Source of the DNA: Desulfuromonadales bacterium
GTDB lineage: Bacteria > Desulfobacterota > Desulfuromonadia > Desulfuromonadales > Geopsychrobacteraceae
Assembly: GCA_016931615.1 (NCBI GenBank)
Contig: JAFGEL010000065.1
Span: 61,718-125,717, forward strand
Direction of reading: 5' to 3'
Length of the DNA stretch: 64,000 nt
Notes under the pieces: model-generated
The model's database searches: none
What the model saw: the letters and a program-made list of their open reading frames with translations, nothing else
What the model was told of the DNA's origin: nothing
Part shown: positions 38,305 to 47,923 of the stretch, in pieces
Numbering within the stretch: position 1 is the stretch's first letter
How the letters are laid out: each line of letters opens with the position of its first letter
Made by a program: the position numbers and the translations under genes

Positions 38305-39522
38305 GTGAACAAGATTTACCTGGACAACAATGCGACTACCGCTGTGAAAGAAGAAGTTCTTGACGCGATGTTGCCCTATTTTCGTGAGCAGTTCGGTAAC
38401 CCTTCAAGTGTCCACTGGGCCGGCCGGATGGTCAGCAGTGCCATAGAAAAAGCCCGTGAGCAGGTGGCTGAGCTGTTGAATTGCTCACCAGCGGAAGTGA
38501 TATTTCTCTCCTGCGGCAGTGAAGGTGATAACTATGCCATCAAAGGGACCGCCGAGGCTTTGAAGCATAAAGGGAACCATATCATCACCACAGCGGTGGA
38601 ACATCCTGCCGTGCTGGAAACCTGTGAAGCTCTTGAAAAGGATGGCTTTGAGGTCACCTACCTGGGTGTTGATCGCGACGGTATGCTGGATCTAAAGGAA
38701 CTCGAAGCAGCCATCACCCCTCAGACCATACTGATTTCGGTCATGTGGGCCAACAATGAAACAGGGAATATCTTTCCGATCAGCGAAATCGGCGCGATCG
38801 CCAAAAAACATCGGGTCAGATTTCACACCGATGCCGTCCAGGCGGCGGGGAAGATCCCGGTGGACGTGCGGGCAGCCAATGTCGACATGGCAGTCATTTC
38901 AGGGCACAAGATCGGGGCTCCGAAGGGGGTCGGGGCCATGTATCTGAAACGTGGAACTAAAATCAACCGCTTCATGCACGGTGGTCATCAGGAACGCAAT
39001 CGTCGTGCCGGAACCCATAATGTCGCCGGCATTGTCGGGCTGGGAGTGGCCTGTGAACTGGCCCTGAGAGATCTTGACAGCAATTATGCCTATGTCCGTC
39101 AACTGCGGGACAAACTGGAGCAGGGGATTCTGGAGACCATTCCCGAGGTCAAGCTCAATGGGCACCCCGATGCTGATCTGAGGTTGCCGAACACCCTGAA
39201 TGTCAGTTTCAATTATATTGAAGGTGAGTCGCTGCTGCTGTTCTTTGACATGAAAGGGATCGCTGCATCCTCAGGTTCAGCCTGTACTTCCGGTTCGTTG
39301 GAGCCTTCGCATGTTATGGGAGCCATGGGCGTTGATATCGTTCTTGCTCATTCCAGCACCCGCTTCAGTCTGGGGCCGGACAACACCGAAGAAGAGATTG
39401 ACTATGTTTTAAATGAACTGCCCCCGATCGTTCAACGGTTGCGGGAAATGAGTCCGTTATATAATCGGGAAGAGCCGACGCCTCTGTCTTGTGATGAGTG
39501 TCGTATGGTTCATCGTGCCTGA
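38305..39522 (+). CDS. cysteine desulfurase (NifS/IscS-type)
   Basis: IYLDNNATT, SGHKIGAPKGVGAMY, SSGSACTSG. Confidence 0.95.
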   Translation: MNKIYLDNNATTAVKEEVLDAMLPYFREQFGNPSSVHWAGRMVSSAIEKAREQVAELLNCSPAEVIFLSCGSEGDNYAIKGTAEALKHKGNHIITTAVEHPAVLETCEALEKDGFEVTYLGVDRDGMLDLKELEAAITPQTILISVMWANNETGNIFPISEIGAIAKKHRVRFHTDAVQAAGKIPVDVRAANVDMAVISGHKIGAPKGVGAMYLKRGTKINRFMHGGHQERNRRAGTHNVAGIVGLGVACELALRDLDSNYAYVRQLRDKLEQGILETIPEVKLNGHPDADLRLPNTLNVSFNYIEGESLLLFFDMKGIAASSGSACTSGSLEPSHVMGAMGVDIVLAHSSTRFSLGPDNTEEEIDYVLNELPPIVQRLREMSPLYNREEPTPLSCDECRMVHRA

Positions 39523-39551
39523 AAATAGCTGAAATAACAGGGAGAATAATT

Positions 39552-39923
39552 ATGTATACAGAAAAAGTCATGGATCACTTTTCCAACCCGCGCAATGTCG
39601 GTGAAATAGCTAACGCCAATGGTGTCGGAGAGGTGGGTAACGCCTCTTGCGGCGATATCATGAAAATTTATCTGAAAGTCGAAGGGGACGTCATTCAGGA
39701 TGTCAAATTCAAAACTTTTGGCTGCGGCGCGGCTATTGCGACCTCGTCAATGGTGACGGAACTGGCGATCGGCAAGACCATTGATGAGGCTTTGGTTCTC
39801 ACCAATCAGGCTGTTGCCGAAGCCCTGGACGGTCTGCCGCCGGCCAAGATGCACTGTTCTAATCTTGCTGCCGACGCCTTGCATGAAGCGATCAAGGATT
39901 ATCGGGAAAAGCATCCGGCTTAA
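39552..39923 (+). CDS. iscU: Fe-S cluster scaffold protein, IscU/NifU N-terminal type
   Basis: MYTEKVMDHFSNPRNVGE; NASCGD; FKTFGCGAAIATSS; MHCSNLA. Confidence 0.95.
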   Translation: MYTEKVMDHFSNPRNVGEIANANGVGEVGNASCGDIMKIYLKVEGDVIQDVKFKTFGCGAAIATSSMVTELAIGKTIDEALVLTNQAVAEALDGLPPAKMHCSNLAADALHEAIKDYREKHPA

Positions 39924-39998
39924 TTTTAAAAAGATTGAAATATCGACAAGAGGAGGGCTCTGCAGTTGCGGAGCCCTTCTTTGTCAATTGAGGCTGTT

Positions 39999-41042
39999 TT
40001 GAAAAAAAAAGTCGTTGTTGCCATGAGTGGAGGTGTCGATTCCTCAGTTGCGGCATTGCTGTTGAAGGAAGAGGGCTACGAGGTCATCGGGGTTACGCTG
40101 CATTTGTGGGCTGAACAGAATCTGAACGGGCAGTCAGAGGTTGTGGCTGCGGCGGAAGAGATGGCTTCCCGTCTTGATATCCCGTTTCATGCCTATGATC
40201 TGATGTCAAGGTTTCGCCAAAAGGTTGTCGATCCTTTTTGTCATGATTATCTCGCCGGCCGCACACCCAATCCCTGTATCCTGTGTAATCAATTTCTTAA
40301 ATTTGGAGAGCTTCAGGTCATCACGCAGGAACTGGGAGCCGATTACCTGGCAACCGGGCATTATGCCGCCCGGACGCTGATAGACGGTCACTACCAGGTG
40401 CGAAAGGGGCGGGATGCAATAAAGGATCAGAGCTATTTTCTGTTCACTCTGCAACATAACCAACTGCGACACTGTTTATTTCCTCTGGGAGACCTGACCA
40501 AACAGCAGGTGAGGGATTACGCCTCCCGGCTGGATCTGGAACTCAGCGAAAAAAAGGAAAGCCAGGATATCTGTTTTATCCCGGATGGTGATTATGCCGC
40601 TTTCCTCTCGAGAGAAAAAGACACTGACCATCTGGCCGGTGAGATTGTTCATGTTTCCGGTAAGGTCCTGGCAAAGCATCAGGGGACCTTTCATTATACC
40701 GTCGGGCAACGCAAAGGCCTGGGGATCGGTTGGAGTGAACCTCTTTATGTTATTGCTCTGGATGCTGCAAATCAGCGGGTCATCGTCGGGGAGCGAGACT
40801 GTCTGCAGGGCAGGGAACTGAGCCTCAATCGCTGTTGCCTGAATATGGGTCGGCCTGAACCGGTGTTTTCCTGTTCGTGTCGTATCCGCTATCGGCACAG
40901 GGAAGCCCCTGCACGGGTTGAACTGCTTGATAATGGAAAGGCGCGCGTGGTTTTCGAGCAGCCGCAGGAAGGCATCACCCCGGGTCAGGCAGCTGTTTTC
41001 TATGAAGATGATCGGGTTATTGGCGGAGGCTGGATTCAATGA
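39999..41042 (+). CDS. mnmA: tRNA-specific 2-thiouridylase
   Basis: VVVAMSGGVDSSVAALLL; TPNPCILCNQFLKF; HYTVGQRKGLGIG; likely TTG start at 39999. Confidence 0.94.
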   Translation: MKKKVVVAMSGGVDSSVAALLLKEEGYEVIGVTLHLWAEQNLNGQSEVVAAAEEMASRLDIPFHAYDLMSRFRQKVVDPFCHDYLAGRTPNPCILCNQFLKFGELQVITQELGADYLATGHYAARTLIDGHYQVRKGRDAIKDQSYFLFTLQHNQLRHCLFPLGDLTKQQVRDYASRLDLELSEKKESQDICFIPDGDYAAFLSREKDTDHLAGEIVHVSGKVLAKHQGTFHYTVGQRKGLGIGWSEPLYVIALDAANQRVIVGERDCLQGRELSLNRCCLNMGRPEPVFSCSCRIRYRHREAPARVELLDNGKARVVFEQPQEGITPGQAAVFYEDDRVIGGGWIQ

Positions 41043-42343
41043 CTGCAACCTATGCGATCGTCACTCTGGGTTGCAAAACTAATCAGTTTGAATCGGCGGC
41101 CATGGGAGAACAGTTGCAGTATGCCGGTTATCGGCCGGTCGATTTTTCCAGTGGCGCTGACCTGGTGATTGTCAATACCTGTACAGTGACGGCGGCGACG
41201 GATGCACAATCAAGAAATTTAATCCGTCGGGCCAAACGGTTCAATCCGGCAAGCCGTATTATCGTGACAGGATGCTATGCGCAGATTGATCCTCAGAGCT
41301 TGAAACGGCTTCCAGGCGTGACCCTGGTTCTGGGCAACCGAGAAAAAACGGAACTTCTAAAGCATCTCCACGCTGCAAAATCAAACGCGATGATCAGGGT
41401 TTCCGATATTCGTGAACAGCACAGCATCGAACCCCTCAGCCTGACCGGCTTTGAGCAGCGCAGCCGGGCTTTTGTCCAGATTCAAAACGGCTGTGATGCC
41501 TTCTGCTCGTATTGCATTATTCCCTATGCGCGTGGTCGAAGCCGCTCGGTTCCAATAAACGCTGTGGTCAGGCAGATTGAAGAGTTGTCGACCAACGGCT
41601 ACCCCGAAGTGGTCCTCACCGGTATTCACATCGGCCAATACGGTCTTGATCTTGACCCATCAACCAATCTGTTGACCTTGCTGCAGGAGATAGAAAAATC
41701 GGACTTTCAGGGGCGGCTGCGTTTAGGATCCATCGAACCTACGGAACTGAGCCTTGATCTGCTGGATTATGTCGCCGACAGTTCCTGGATCTGTCCCCAC
41801 TTGCATATCCCGCTACAGGCAGGTTCCAACAGGGTGCTTGAGCGGATGAACCGCCATTATAAGACGGCTTTTTATCGAAATCTGCTACTCGCAATTCGAC
41901 AACGTCATGCTGATGCAGCGATCGGACTCGATATTATTGCCGGTTTTCCCGGTGAAACGGATAAGGATTTTATCGAGACCCTTGAACTGCTCGATGAATT
42001 ACCTTTTACCCACATGCACGTTTTCCCTTACAGCCGCCGTCCCGGGACTCCTGCTGCGGAGATGTCAGGCCAATTGCCGGGGGATGTCATCAAATCTCGT
42101 GCTGCCCGTTTACGTCAAGTCGGGACAGATAAATTGACCGCGTATTCTAACTCATTTATTGGCCGGATACTTAATGTTGTCGTTGAAGGTAAGGTTAGTA
42201 ATAATCTGAAAAAAGGACTTTCTGAGTTTTATCTTCCAGTCAATTTTGAGGCAGACGAGGGTGTAGCAGGCACCCTGATTCCTGTCACTATCGCTGAGGC
42301 CAACGGTGAAACCCTTAAGGGCAAAATCTATGTATCCTCATGA
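41039..42343 (+). CDS. mtaB: tRNA t6A37 methylthiotransferase
   Basis: TLGCKTNQFESA; CDAFCSYCIIPYARGRSRS; HIPLQAGSNRVLERMNRHY. Confidence 0.93.
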   Translation: MTATYAIVTLGCKTNQFESAAMGEQLQYAGYRPVDFSSGADLVIVNTCTVTAATDAQSRNLIRRAKRFNPASRIIVTGCYAQIDPQSLKRLPGVTLVLGNREKTELLKHLHAAKSNAMIRVSDIREQHSIEPLSLTGFEQRSRAFVQIQNGCDAFCSYCIIPYARGRSRSVPINAVVRQIEELSTNGYPEVVLTGIHIGQYGLDLDPSTNLLTLLQEIEKSDFQGRLRLGSIEPTELSLDLLDYVADSSWICPHLHIPLQAGSNRVLERMNRHYKTAFYRNLLLAIRQRHADAAIGLDIIAGFPGETDKDFIETLELLDELPFTHMHVFPYSRRPGTPAAEMSGQLPGDVIKSRAARLRQVGTDKLTAYSNSFIGRILNVVVEGKVSNNLKKGLSEFYLPVNFEADEGVAGTLIPVTIAEANGETLKGKIYVSS

Positions 42344-42481
42344 GCCTTGTGGCGATTAACGACTGTTTTTCACGTGGTTGACATTCCTTTCAAGTCTGTT
42401 TGAATTATTAAACAACAAGTTTTCTGTGCTGAAGTGATTCAGAAATCATCTCCAGGACCTGTTATCTTTCTGGGAGGTCCT

Positions 42482-43562
42482 ATAAAAAGATTCTTTCTAT
42501 CAATCCTTTTTCTTGCCGTTTGCCCTGTTCAATTTTCTATTGCATCATCATGTGAAAAATCCTTTTCTGCTGCATTCAACGATGTCTCTCCGCTGGTTGT
42601 GAGGGTTGTCGCCATCAGCATTGATCCTTACAGTGCGTTGTGCAGAGTAAATCGATGTATCGGATCTGGTCTGGTGATCGATTATGAAGGCCATGTTTTG
42701 ACCAATGCGCATGTTGTTTATGGTTCCGCTCAAGTGCTGGTCTCATATGTTGATGAAGGTCCTCTCCTCGAGGCGGAAAGTCATTGGAATGGACTTGATT
42801 TCTGACCTGGCAGTCATCAGGATTCCGCCGAATTCAGCACTTCCCGAAATTAAATTTGCAAAGAAATGGTCCTATGCTGTCGGGGATCAGGTGATGGCTA
42901 TCGGTTATCCGTTGGGTATCGGAAAAACTGCCTCCAGCGGCATCGTTTCCGCCCTTGAACGAGTCATTCCACTGTCAACTTTCAGTTGGATGATGCCTTA
43001 TATTCAAACCGATGCGCCGATAAGTCCGGGAAATTCAGGAGGTCCTCTGGTTAATCTCTGTGGTGAAATAATCGGCATCAATACCCTTCACCTGATTAAC
43101 GGTCAAAATATAAACTTCGCCATTCCTGTCGGGTTGATAGAGGAACTGGTCCCGCAATTAATTGATTCAGGGCACGTTTCACGCACCTGGTATGGTATTT
43201 ATGGACAGATAATTTCATTTCCTATGGCGATGAGCCTCAATATTTCACCAGGTTTTCTGGTTGAAACAATAGAACCGGGGAGTCCAGCTGAAAAAATAGG
43301 TTTGCGAGGAGGGACTTATCCTGCCAGGTTCGGTTTCAGGGAATTTCTGTTGGGTGGCGATGTGTTGACCAGCGTCAATGGTGTTTCTCTGGATGATCTG
43401 GAAACCGTTGCAGAGGTCGTCCGTTCTTTCAATGTCGGGGATTGTGTCGAGGTTGAGTACTGGCGAAACGGCAAGATCGCTAAGGTTGAAGTTTTGCTGC
43501 CTGAGCGGCCGGAGTTGCCCGGAGATGCGCGGTGGCTTTTTTCACGTCAAGCAGATAAGTGA
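42482..43562 (+). pseudogene. HtrA/DegP-like S1C serine protease with PDZ domain, interrupted by a frameshift near 42784
   Basis: Catalytic His region TNAHVV in frame 1 (ORF 42434-42805); Asp region SDLAVIRI and Ser region GNSGGPL plus PDZ in another frame (ORF 42705-43562). Confidence 0.8.
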
Positions 43563-43572
43563 TTTGCTCACT

Positions 43573-44892
43573 TCATTTGATATCGATACTTTCATTGAAA
43601 GGCTCTGTAGAGGTTTTCGCAAGATTTCTTCCCCGCTGAACATTTACCAGCAGCAGTAAGCCTCCGCCGATTATAAAAAAGCTTCCGAGAGCCACAATTG
43701 AGTTCCGCGAGCTGCCGCTGACATCCGCGATCAACGCGAACAGCAGCGGACCAAAGATCGCAGCAAAGCGCGAGCTGATAGTAAAAAAACCGAAAAATTC
43801 AGCACTTTTTTCTCGTGGAACCATACTGGCGTAGAGTGAACGGCTGAGGGCCTGACTGCCCCCCAGAACCAGGGCGATCACACTGCCGAGAATCCAGAAC
43901 TCGATAGCCGTCTGGATTCGATAGGCGTAAAAACAGACCGCGAGGAAGATGATCAGACTCACCAGAATGGCTTGTGCCGTGCCGACTTTTTCACTGAGAC
44001 GGGCAAAAACCAGAGAACCCGGCATGGCCATGAATTGAATCATCAGAAAACAGCCGATAATAGTTCCCTGCCCGAGCTGCAATTCATCACGCGCAAAGAC
44101 CGCTGAGACACTGATGATGGTCTGAATGCCGTCGTTGTAGCACAGGAACGCGACTAGAAAAATACTCAGATCGCGGTAACGCAGCAACTGTCTGAACTGG
44201 CTCAGGTAGCTCTGGCGGGGTTGCGGAGCTTCCCGGCTGAAAGTTGATTGTGTTCGGGGCAGATAAAAAAATGTCGGCAGGGCAAAAACAAACCACCAGA
44301 AAGCAGTCAGAAAAAAACCGCAACGGGTGGCTGCCGCCCGGTCGGAAAATCCGAGGTTTTCCGCCAGCATGATGATTGTAAAGACGATGGCCAGCAGTAG
44401 GCCGCCACCGATATAACCGTAAGCAAACCCCCGGGCGGAAAGACGGTCGGCCTGATGTGATGGAACGAGAAGAGGCAGGTAGGAATTGTAGAATATATTG
44501 GCTCCGGCAAAGCCCAGGTTGCCGATAATAAACAGCCCCGAGACCAGGAGATAATCTTCGGGACCACTGAAGGCCAGGGCCGCCGTTGCCGCGCACCCAC
44601 CCAGCCAGAATATCATCATCAACGATTTATGCCGGGCATGGCGATCCGCTAATGCTCCGAGGAACGGAGCTGCCACTGCCAGCAGGATCATCGACAATGA
44701 AACACTGTAGCCCCATAAGCTCGCGGCAGAGGACGTATGGCCGATAAAAGGCAGCCTGGCGCCATCTTCAGGAACCAGGGACACGAAATATACCGGCAGA
44801 ACCGCGGCAAGGATGACAGTGGCAAAACCAGAATTAGCCCAATCGTAGAGGCACCAGGAAAAAAGTACTTTGGGTTGAGCATGGCGCATCAT
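43573..44892 (-). CDS. MFS transporter, UMF1/Atg22-like
   Basis: WCLYDWANSGFATVILAAVLPVYF; 12-TM profile; GGSQALSRSLYASMVP. Confidence 0.88.
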   Translation of the reverse strand: MMRHAQPKVLFSWCLYDWANSGFATVILAAVLPVYFVSLVPEDGARLPFIGHTSSAASLWGYSVSLSMILLAVAAPFLGALADRHARHKSLMMIFWLGGCAATAALAFSGPEDYLLVSGLFIIGNLGFAGANIFYNSYLPLLVPSHQADRLSARGFAYGYIGGGLLLAIVFTIIMLAENLGFSDRAAATRCGFFLTAFWWFVFALPTFFYLPRTQSTFSREAPQPRQSYLSQFRQLLRYRDLSIFLVAFLCYNDGIQTIISVSAVFARDELQLGQGTIIGCFLMIQFMAMPGSLVFARLSEKVGTAQAILVSLIIFLAVCFYAYRIQTAIEFWILGSVIALVLGGSQALSRSLYASMVPREKSAEFFGFFTISSRFAAIFGPLLFALIADVSGSSRNSIVALGSFFIIGGGLLLLVNVQRGRNLAKTSTEPFNESIDIK

Positions 44893-44969
44893 CTGCGAGG
44901 ACCTCTACAGGTACGGTCAAATGTTGACGTCAGCATAGTTTTGAATGGAGCTGTTAAAGCCGGGTTCGC

Positions 44970-45014
44970 AAAAAAAAGACCCCGAGCCTTGGAGGGGGGG
45001 GAAGGCTCGGGGTC
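44970..45014 (-). terminator. strong terminator downstream of nrdJ/YkgJ operon
   Basis: GACCCCGAGCCTT ... AAGGCTCGGGGTC perfect 13-bp stem; 7-nt T-tract on minus strand. Confidence 0.85.
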
Positions 45015-45137
45015 AATAGCAAAAAAAGCATTTTGACCGATTCGAAAATTTTTGTCCATATATTTAATTGCAATATTGCAATAAATCGTTTTTGTTATTT
45101 TTTCTGTTTCTCGTCATCGAATTATAACAAATATTTT

Positions 45138-45404
45138 TTACGAATCACCCTGCGCTGGAAGATATTGCCGATAGGCGCATTCCTGTGGCAGCCATTTCAG
45201 GGTGGAGATGTTGTCCGGTGTCAGTTGGATACAGTCCGGCATGACCTGAAAACGTTGTTCATAGGCCGTACACAAGCGTTCATGAATATCTAGAAAACGG
45301 CAAGGAACAGATGTTGTCAGAACCGTTCCCCGCCGATCGATCTTCTTTTCAAAGCAACAGGCACCACAGCGTCGGCAGATTGCATCCCAGGAACTCTGCT
45401 TCAC
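45138..45404 (-). CDS. YkgJ-type cysteine-cluster protein (second copy)
   Basis: CRRCGACCFEKKIDRRG...PCRFLDIHERLCTAYEQR...DCIQLTPDN; parallel to 87..359. Confidence 0.82.
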   Translation of the reverse strand: MKQSSWDAICRRCGACCFEKKIDRRGTVLTTSVPCRFLDIHERLCTAYEQRFQVMPDCIQLTPDNISTLKWLPQECAYRQYLPAQGDS

Positions 45405-45407
45405 GGT

Positions 45408-47636
45408 TCAGGCGCATTCAGAATAGCCGCAGGCATGGCAGACGCAGCATCCCCCCTCATGTTCGACCGGGCCGCCGCAATCAGGGCAGGCTCCGCCATT
45501 ACTGACAAAGCGGGTCGGCATGTCCTCATCGTTGAGCATGTGCAGTTCGATCGCTTTGGCGACAGCGTCAGCACAGGAGGTGATACGATTGTTGCCAAAC
45601 CCGGCAGGTTTGTGACAGGTGATGCCGATCAGTTGTTTAACCGTCTGTCGGGCCTGGACGCCACTGCGCCAGGACAGCGAGACGAGACGGCCGATGGCTT
45701 CACATTGAGAAGCGGCACAGCCACCGGCTTTACCCATGGTGGTGAAAAGTTCGAAAAGACCGTTTTCATCCTGATTGATGGTAATATACAGCGGTCCGCA
45801 CCCGGTCTCCATCTGGTAAGTTGAGCCGGTCAGGGCACGCGGGCGCTCACGTTTGCGCGATGGTTTTTTGCTTTCCATCGGAATAACACTGTCAACTTTC
45901 TTTTCCTCATCCCCTTTGCCGGCAACAGAGAGAACCTGCATATCCCGGGAGCCGTCACGGTAAATGGTGACCCCTTTGCATCCTTCCTTGTAAGCCAGGC
46001 GATAGACCGTTGCGACATCATCACGGGTGGCGTCATGACAGAAATTAACGGTTTTAGATACTGCGTTGTCCGTATGTTTCTGGAAGACCGCCTGCATCCG
46101 GACATGATCTTCGGGGGTAATGTCATGTGACGTGACAAATATCTTGCGGATATCCTCAGGGACTGCATCAATCCCCTGAACGGTCCCTTTCTCAGCGATC
46201 TCCTGCATCAACTCCGCGCTGTAAAAACCGTGTTTTCTGGCAATCTGTTCAAACAGGGGGTGAACCTCTATCAACTTGTTATTATCCAGAACCTGGCGCA
46301 CATAGGAGACTGCGAACAACGGTTCCACGCCGCTGGAACAGTTGGCAATAATCGATATGGTGCCGGTCGGGGCAATTGTCGTGCAGGTGGCATTGCGCAT
46401 CGGTCCCGACCCGCTCTGGTCATAGATACTTCCGGGGAAATTGGGGAAAACTCCCCGTTCCACCGCCAGTTGTGCAGATTGCTCATGGGCTTTGTCGTTG
46501 ATGAAAGCCATGACCTTTTCACCCAGAGCAAGAGCTTCGCTGCTGTTATAGGGGATGTTCATAAGAATCAGCATGTCCGCCCAGCCCATCACGCCCAGGC
46601 CGATTTTGCGGTTTGCCCGGGTCATTTCGTCGATTTCAGGCAGAGGATAGCGATTGGCTTCAATAACGTTGTCGAGAAACCGGGTCGAAAGCCGCACAGC
46701 GTTCTCCAGCCTTGCCCAGTCGATTTCGCCGTCGTTGACCATGTTGGCCAGGTTCAGAGAACCGAGATTGCAGGATTCGTACGGCAGCAAAGGTTGTTCG
46801 CCGCAGGGGTTGGTGCTTTCGATCTCGCCGACGTGAGGGGTCGGGTTGTCGCGGTTCAGACGGTCGAGAAACACGATTCCCGGTTCGCCGTTGGTCCAAG
46901 CCATGTCAACGATCTGGTTAAAGACTTTCGTCGCGTTGAGTTGTTTGACCACCCGCCCGTCACGCGGGTTGATGATATCGTAATCATGTCCATTCTCGAC
47001 CGCTTCCATGAATTCTTCGGTGATACCGACGGAAATATTGAAATTGGTCAGGATCGTCTGATCCCTTTTGGCCATGATAAAATCCATGATGTCGGGATGG
47101 TCGATACGTAGAATCCCCATGTTGGCCCCACGCCGTGTGCCACCCTGTTTGATCGTTTCCGTCGCTGCGTCAAAGACCTGCATGAATGAAATTGGGCCCG
47201 ACGATACCCCGCTGGTCGAGTTGACGGTATCATTTGCCGGTCTGATGCGCGAAAAGGAGAACCCGGTGCCACCGCCACTCTTATGGATCAAGGCGGTATT
47301 TTTGATTGCTTCAAAGATGCTTTCCATGGAATCGCCAACCGGCAACACGAAGCAGGCTGAGAGCTGACCCAATTCACGTCCCGCGTTCATTAACGTGGGA
47401 GAGTTTGGGAGAAAGTCAAGACGGGTCATCATCTGGTAGTATTGTTCTTCAAAATTTTCACTTTGTGCTGATCCGGATGGTTCGGCTGCACTGATTGTTT
47501 GCGCCACGCGGCGAAACATATCTTCAGGTTGTTCAATGGGATTGCCCTGGCTGTCGCGTTTCAGGTAACGTTTGGCGAGGACTGTCATGGCGTTTTTTGA
47601 CAGTTTCAGGGGGGCGGGTTGGTTCGTGTTGGTCAT
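45408..47636 (-). CDS. nrdJ: vitamin B12-dependent (class II) ribonucleotide reductase
   Basis: NSPTLMNAG; FSFSRIRP; STNPCGEQPLLPYESCNLGSLNLA; C-terminal CPDCGG...CHACGYSEC. Confidence 0.95.
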   Translation of the reverse strand: MTNTNQPAPLKLSKNAMTVLAKRYLKRDSQGNPIEQPEDMFRRVAQTISAAEPSGSAQSENFEEQYYQMMTRLDFLPNSPTLMNAGRELGQLSACFVLPVGDSMESIFEAIKNTALIHKSGGGTGFSFSRIRPANDTVNSTSGVSSGPISFMQVFDAATETIKQGGTRRGANMGILRIDHPDIMDFIMAKRDQTILTNFNISVGITEEFMEAVENGHDYDIINPRDGRVVKQLNATKVFNQIVDMAWTNGEPGIVFLDRLNRDNPTPHVGEIESTNPCGEQPLLPYESCNLGSLNLANMVNDGEIDWARLENAVRLSTRFLDNVIEANRYPLPEIDEMTRANRKIGLGVMGWADMLILMNIPYNSSEALALGEKVMAFINDKAHEQSAQLAVERGVFPNFPGSIYDQSGSGPMRNATCTTIAPTGTISIIANCSSGVEPLFAVSYVRQVLDNNKLIEVHPLFEQIARKHGFYSAELMQEIAEKGTVQGIDAVPEDIRKIFVTSHDITPEDHVRMQAVFQKHTDNAVSKTVNFCHDATRDDVATVYRLAYKEGCKGVTIYRDGSRDMQVLSVAGKGDEEKKVDSVIPMESKKPSRKRERPRALTGSTYQMETGCGPLYITINQDENGLFELFTTMGKAGGCAASQCEAIGRLVSLSWRSGVQARQTVKQLIGITCHKPAGFGNNRITSCADAVAKAIELHMLNDEDMPTRFVSNGGACPDCGGPVEHEGGCCVCHACGYSECA

Positions 47637-47696
47637 GGCTGGGCCTCCGTTTTTACATTTGCTGAATCAAGAGAATAGACTTTTATGTCGACTTGA

Positions 47697-47742
47697 ATAC
47701 AATATTTTGTAGCGAGAGAATATAGACCACTACATCTAGTGT
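47697..47742 (-). promoter_or_regulatory. paired NrdR-like boxes flanking the nrdJ promoter
   Basis: Minus strand: ACACTAGATGTAGTGG and CTACAAAATATTGTAT, centres about 30 bp apart; TTGACA immediately upstream. Confidence 0.65.
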
Positions 47743-47923
47743 GTGTCAAGTTTGAATGCTCCAATGATCGGCGTCGGTTTTTTGAACCTCCCGACGCGAG
47801 ACTGGGGGAACATGATGGAATTCTAAATAGTCATGACAGTTGTCGCCGGCTTTGAGGTTGTGCTTGTCGTAAAGAATAAATTTAAGTATCCTTCACAATC
47901 CTTTAAATCCACGGGGCCATGGA

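Noticed and set aside
46230-47111. 293-aa plus-strand ORF
   Set aside because: Antisense to nrdJ, whose motifs are unambiguous; composition typical of a codon-bias mirror ORF.
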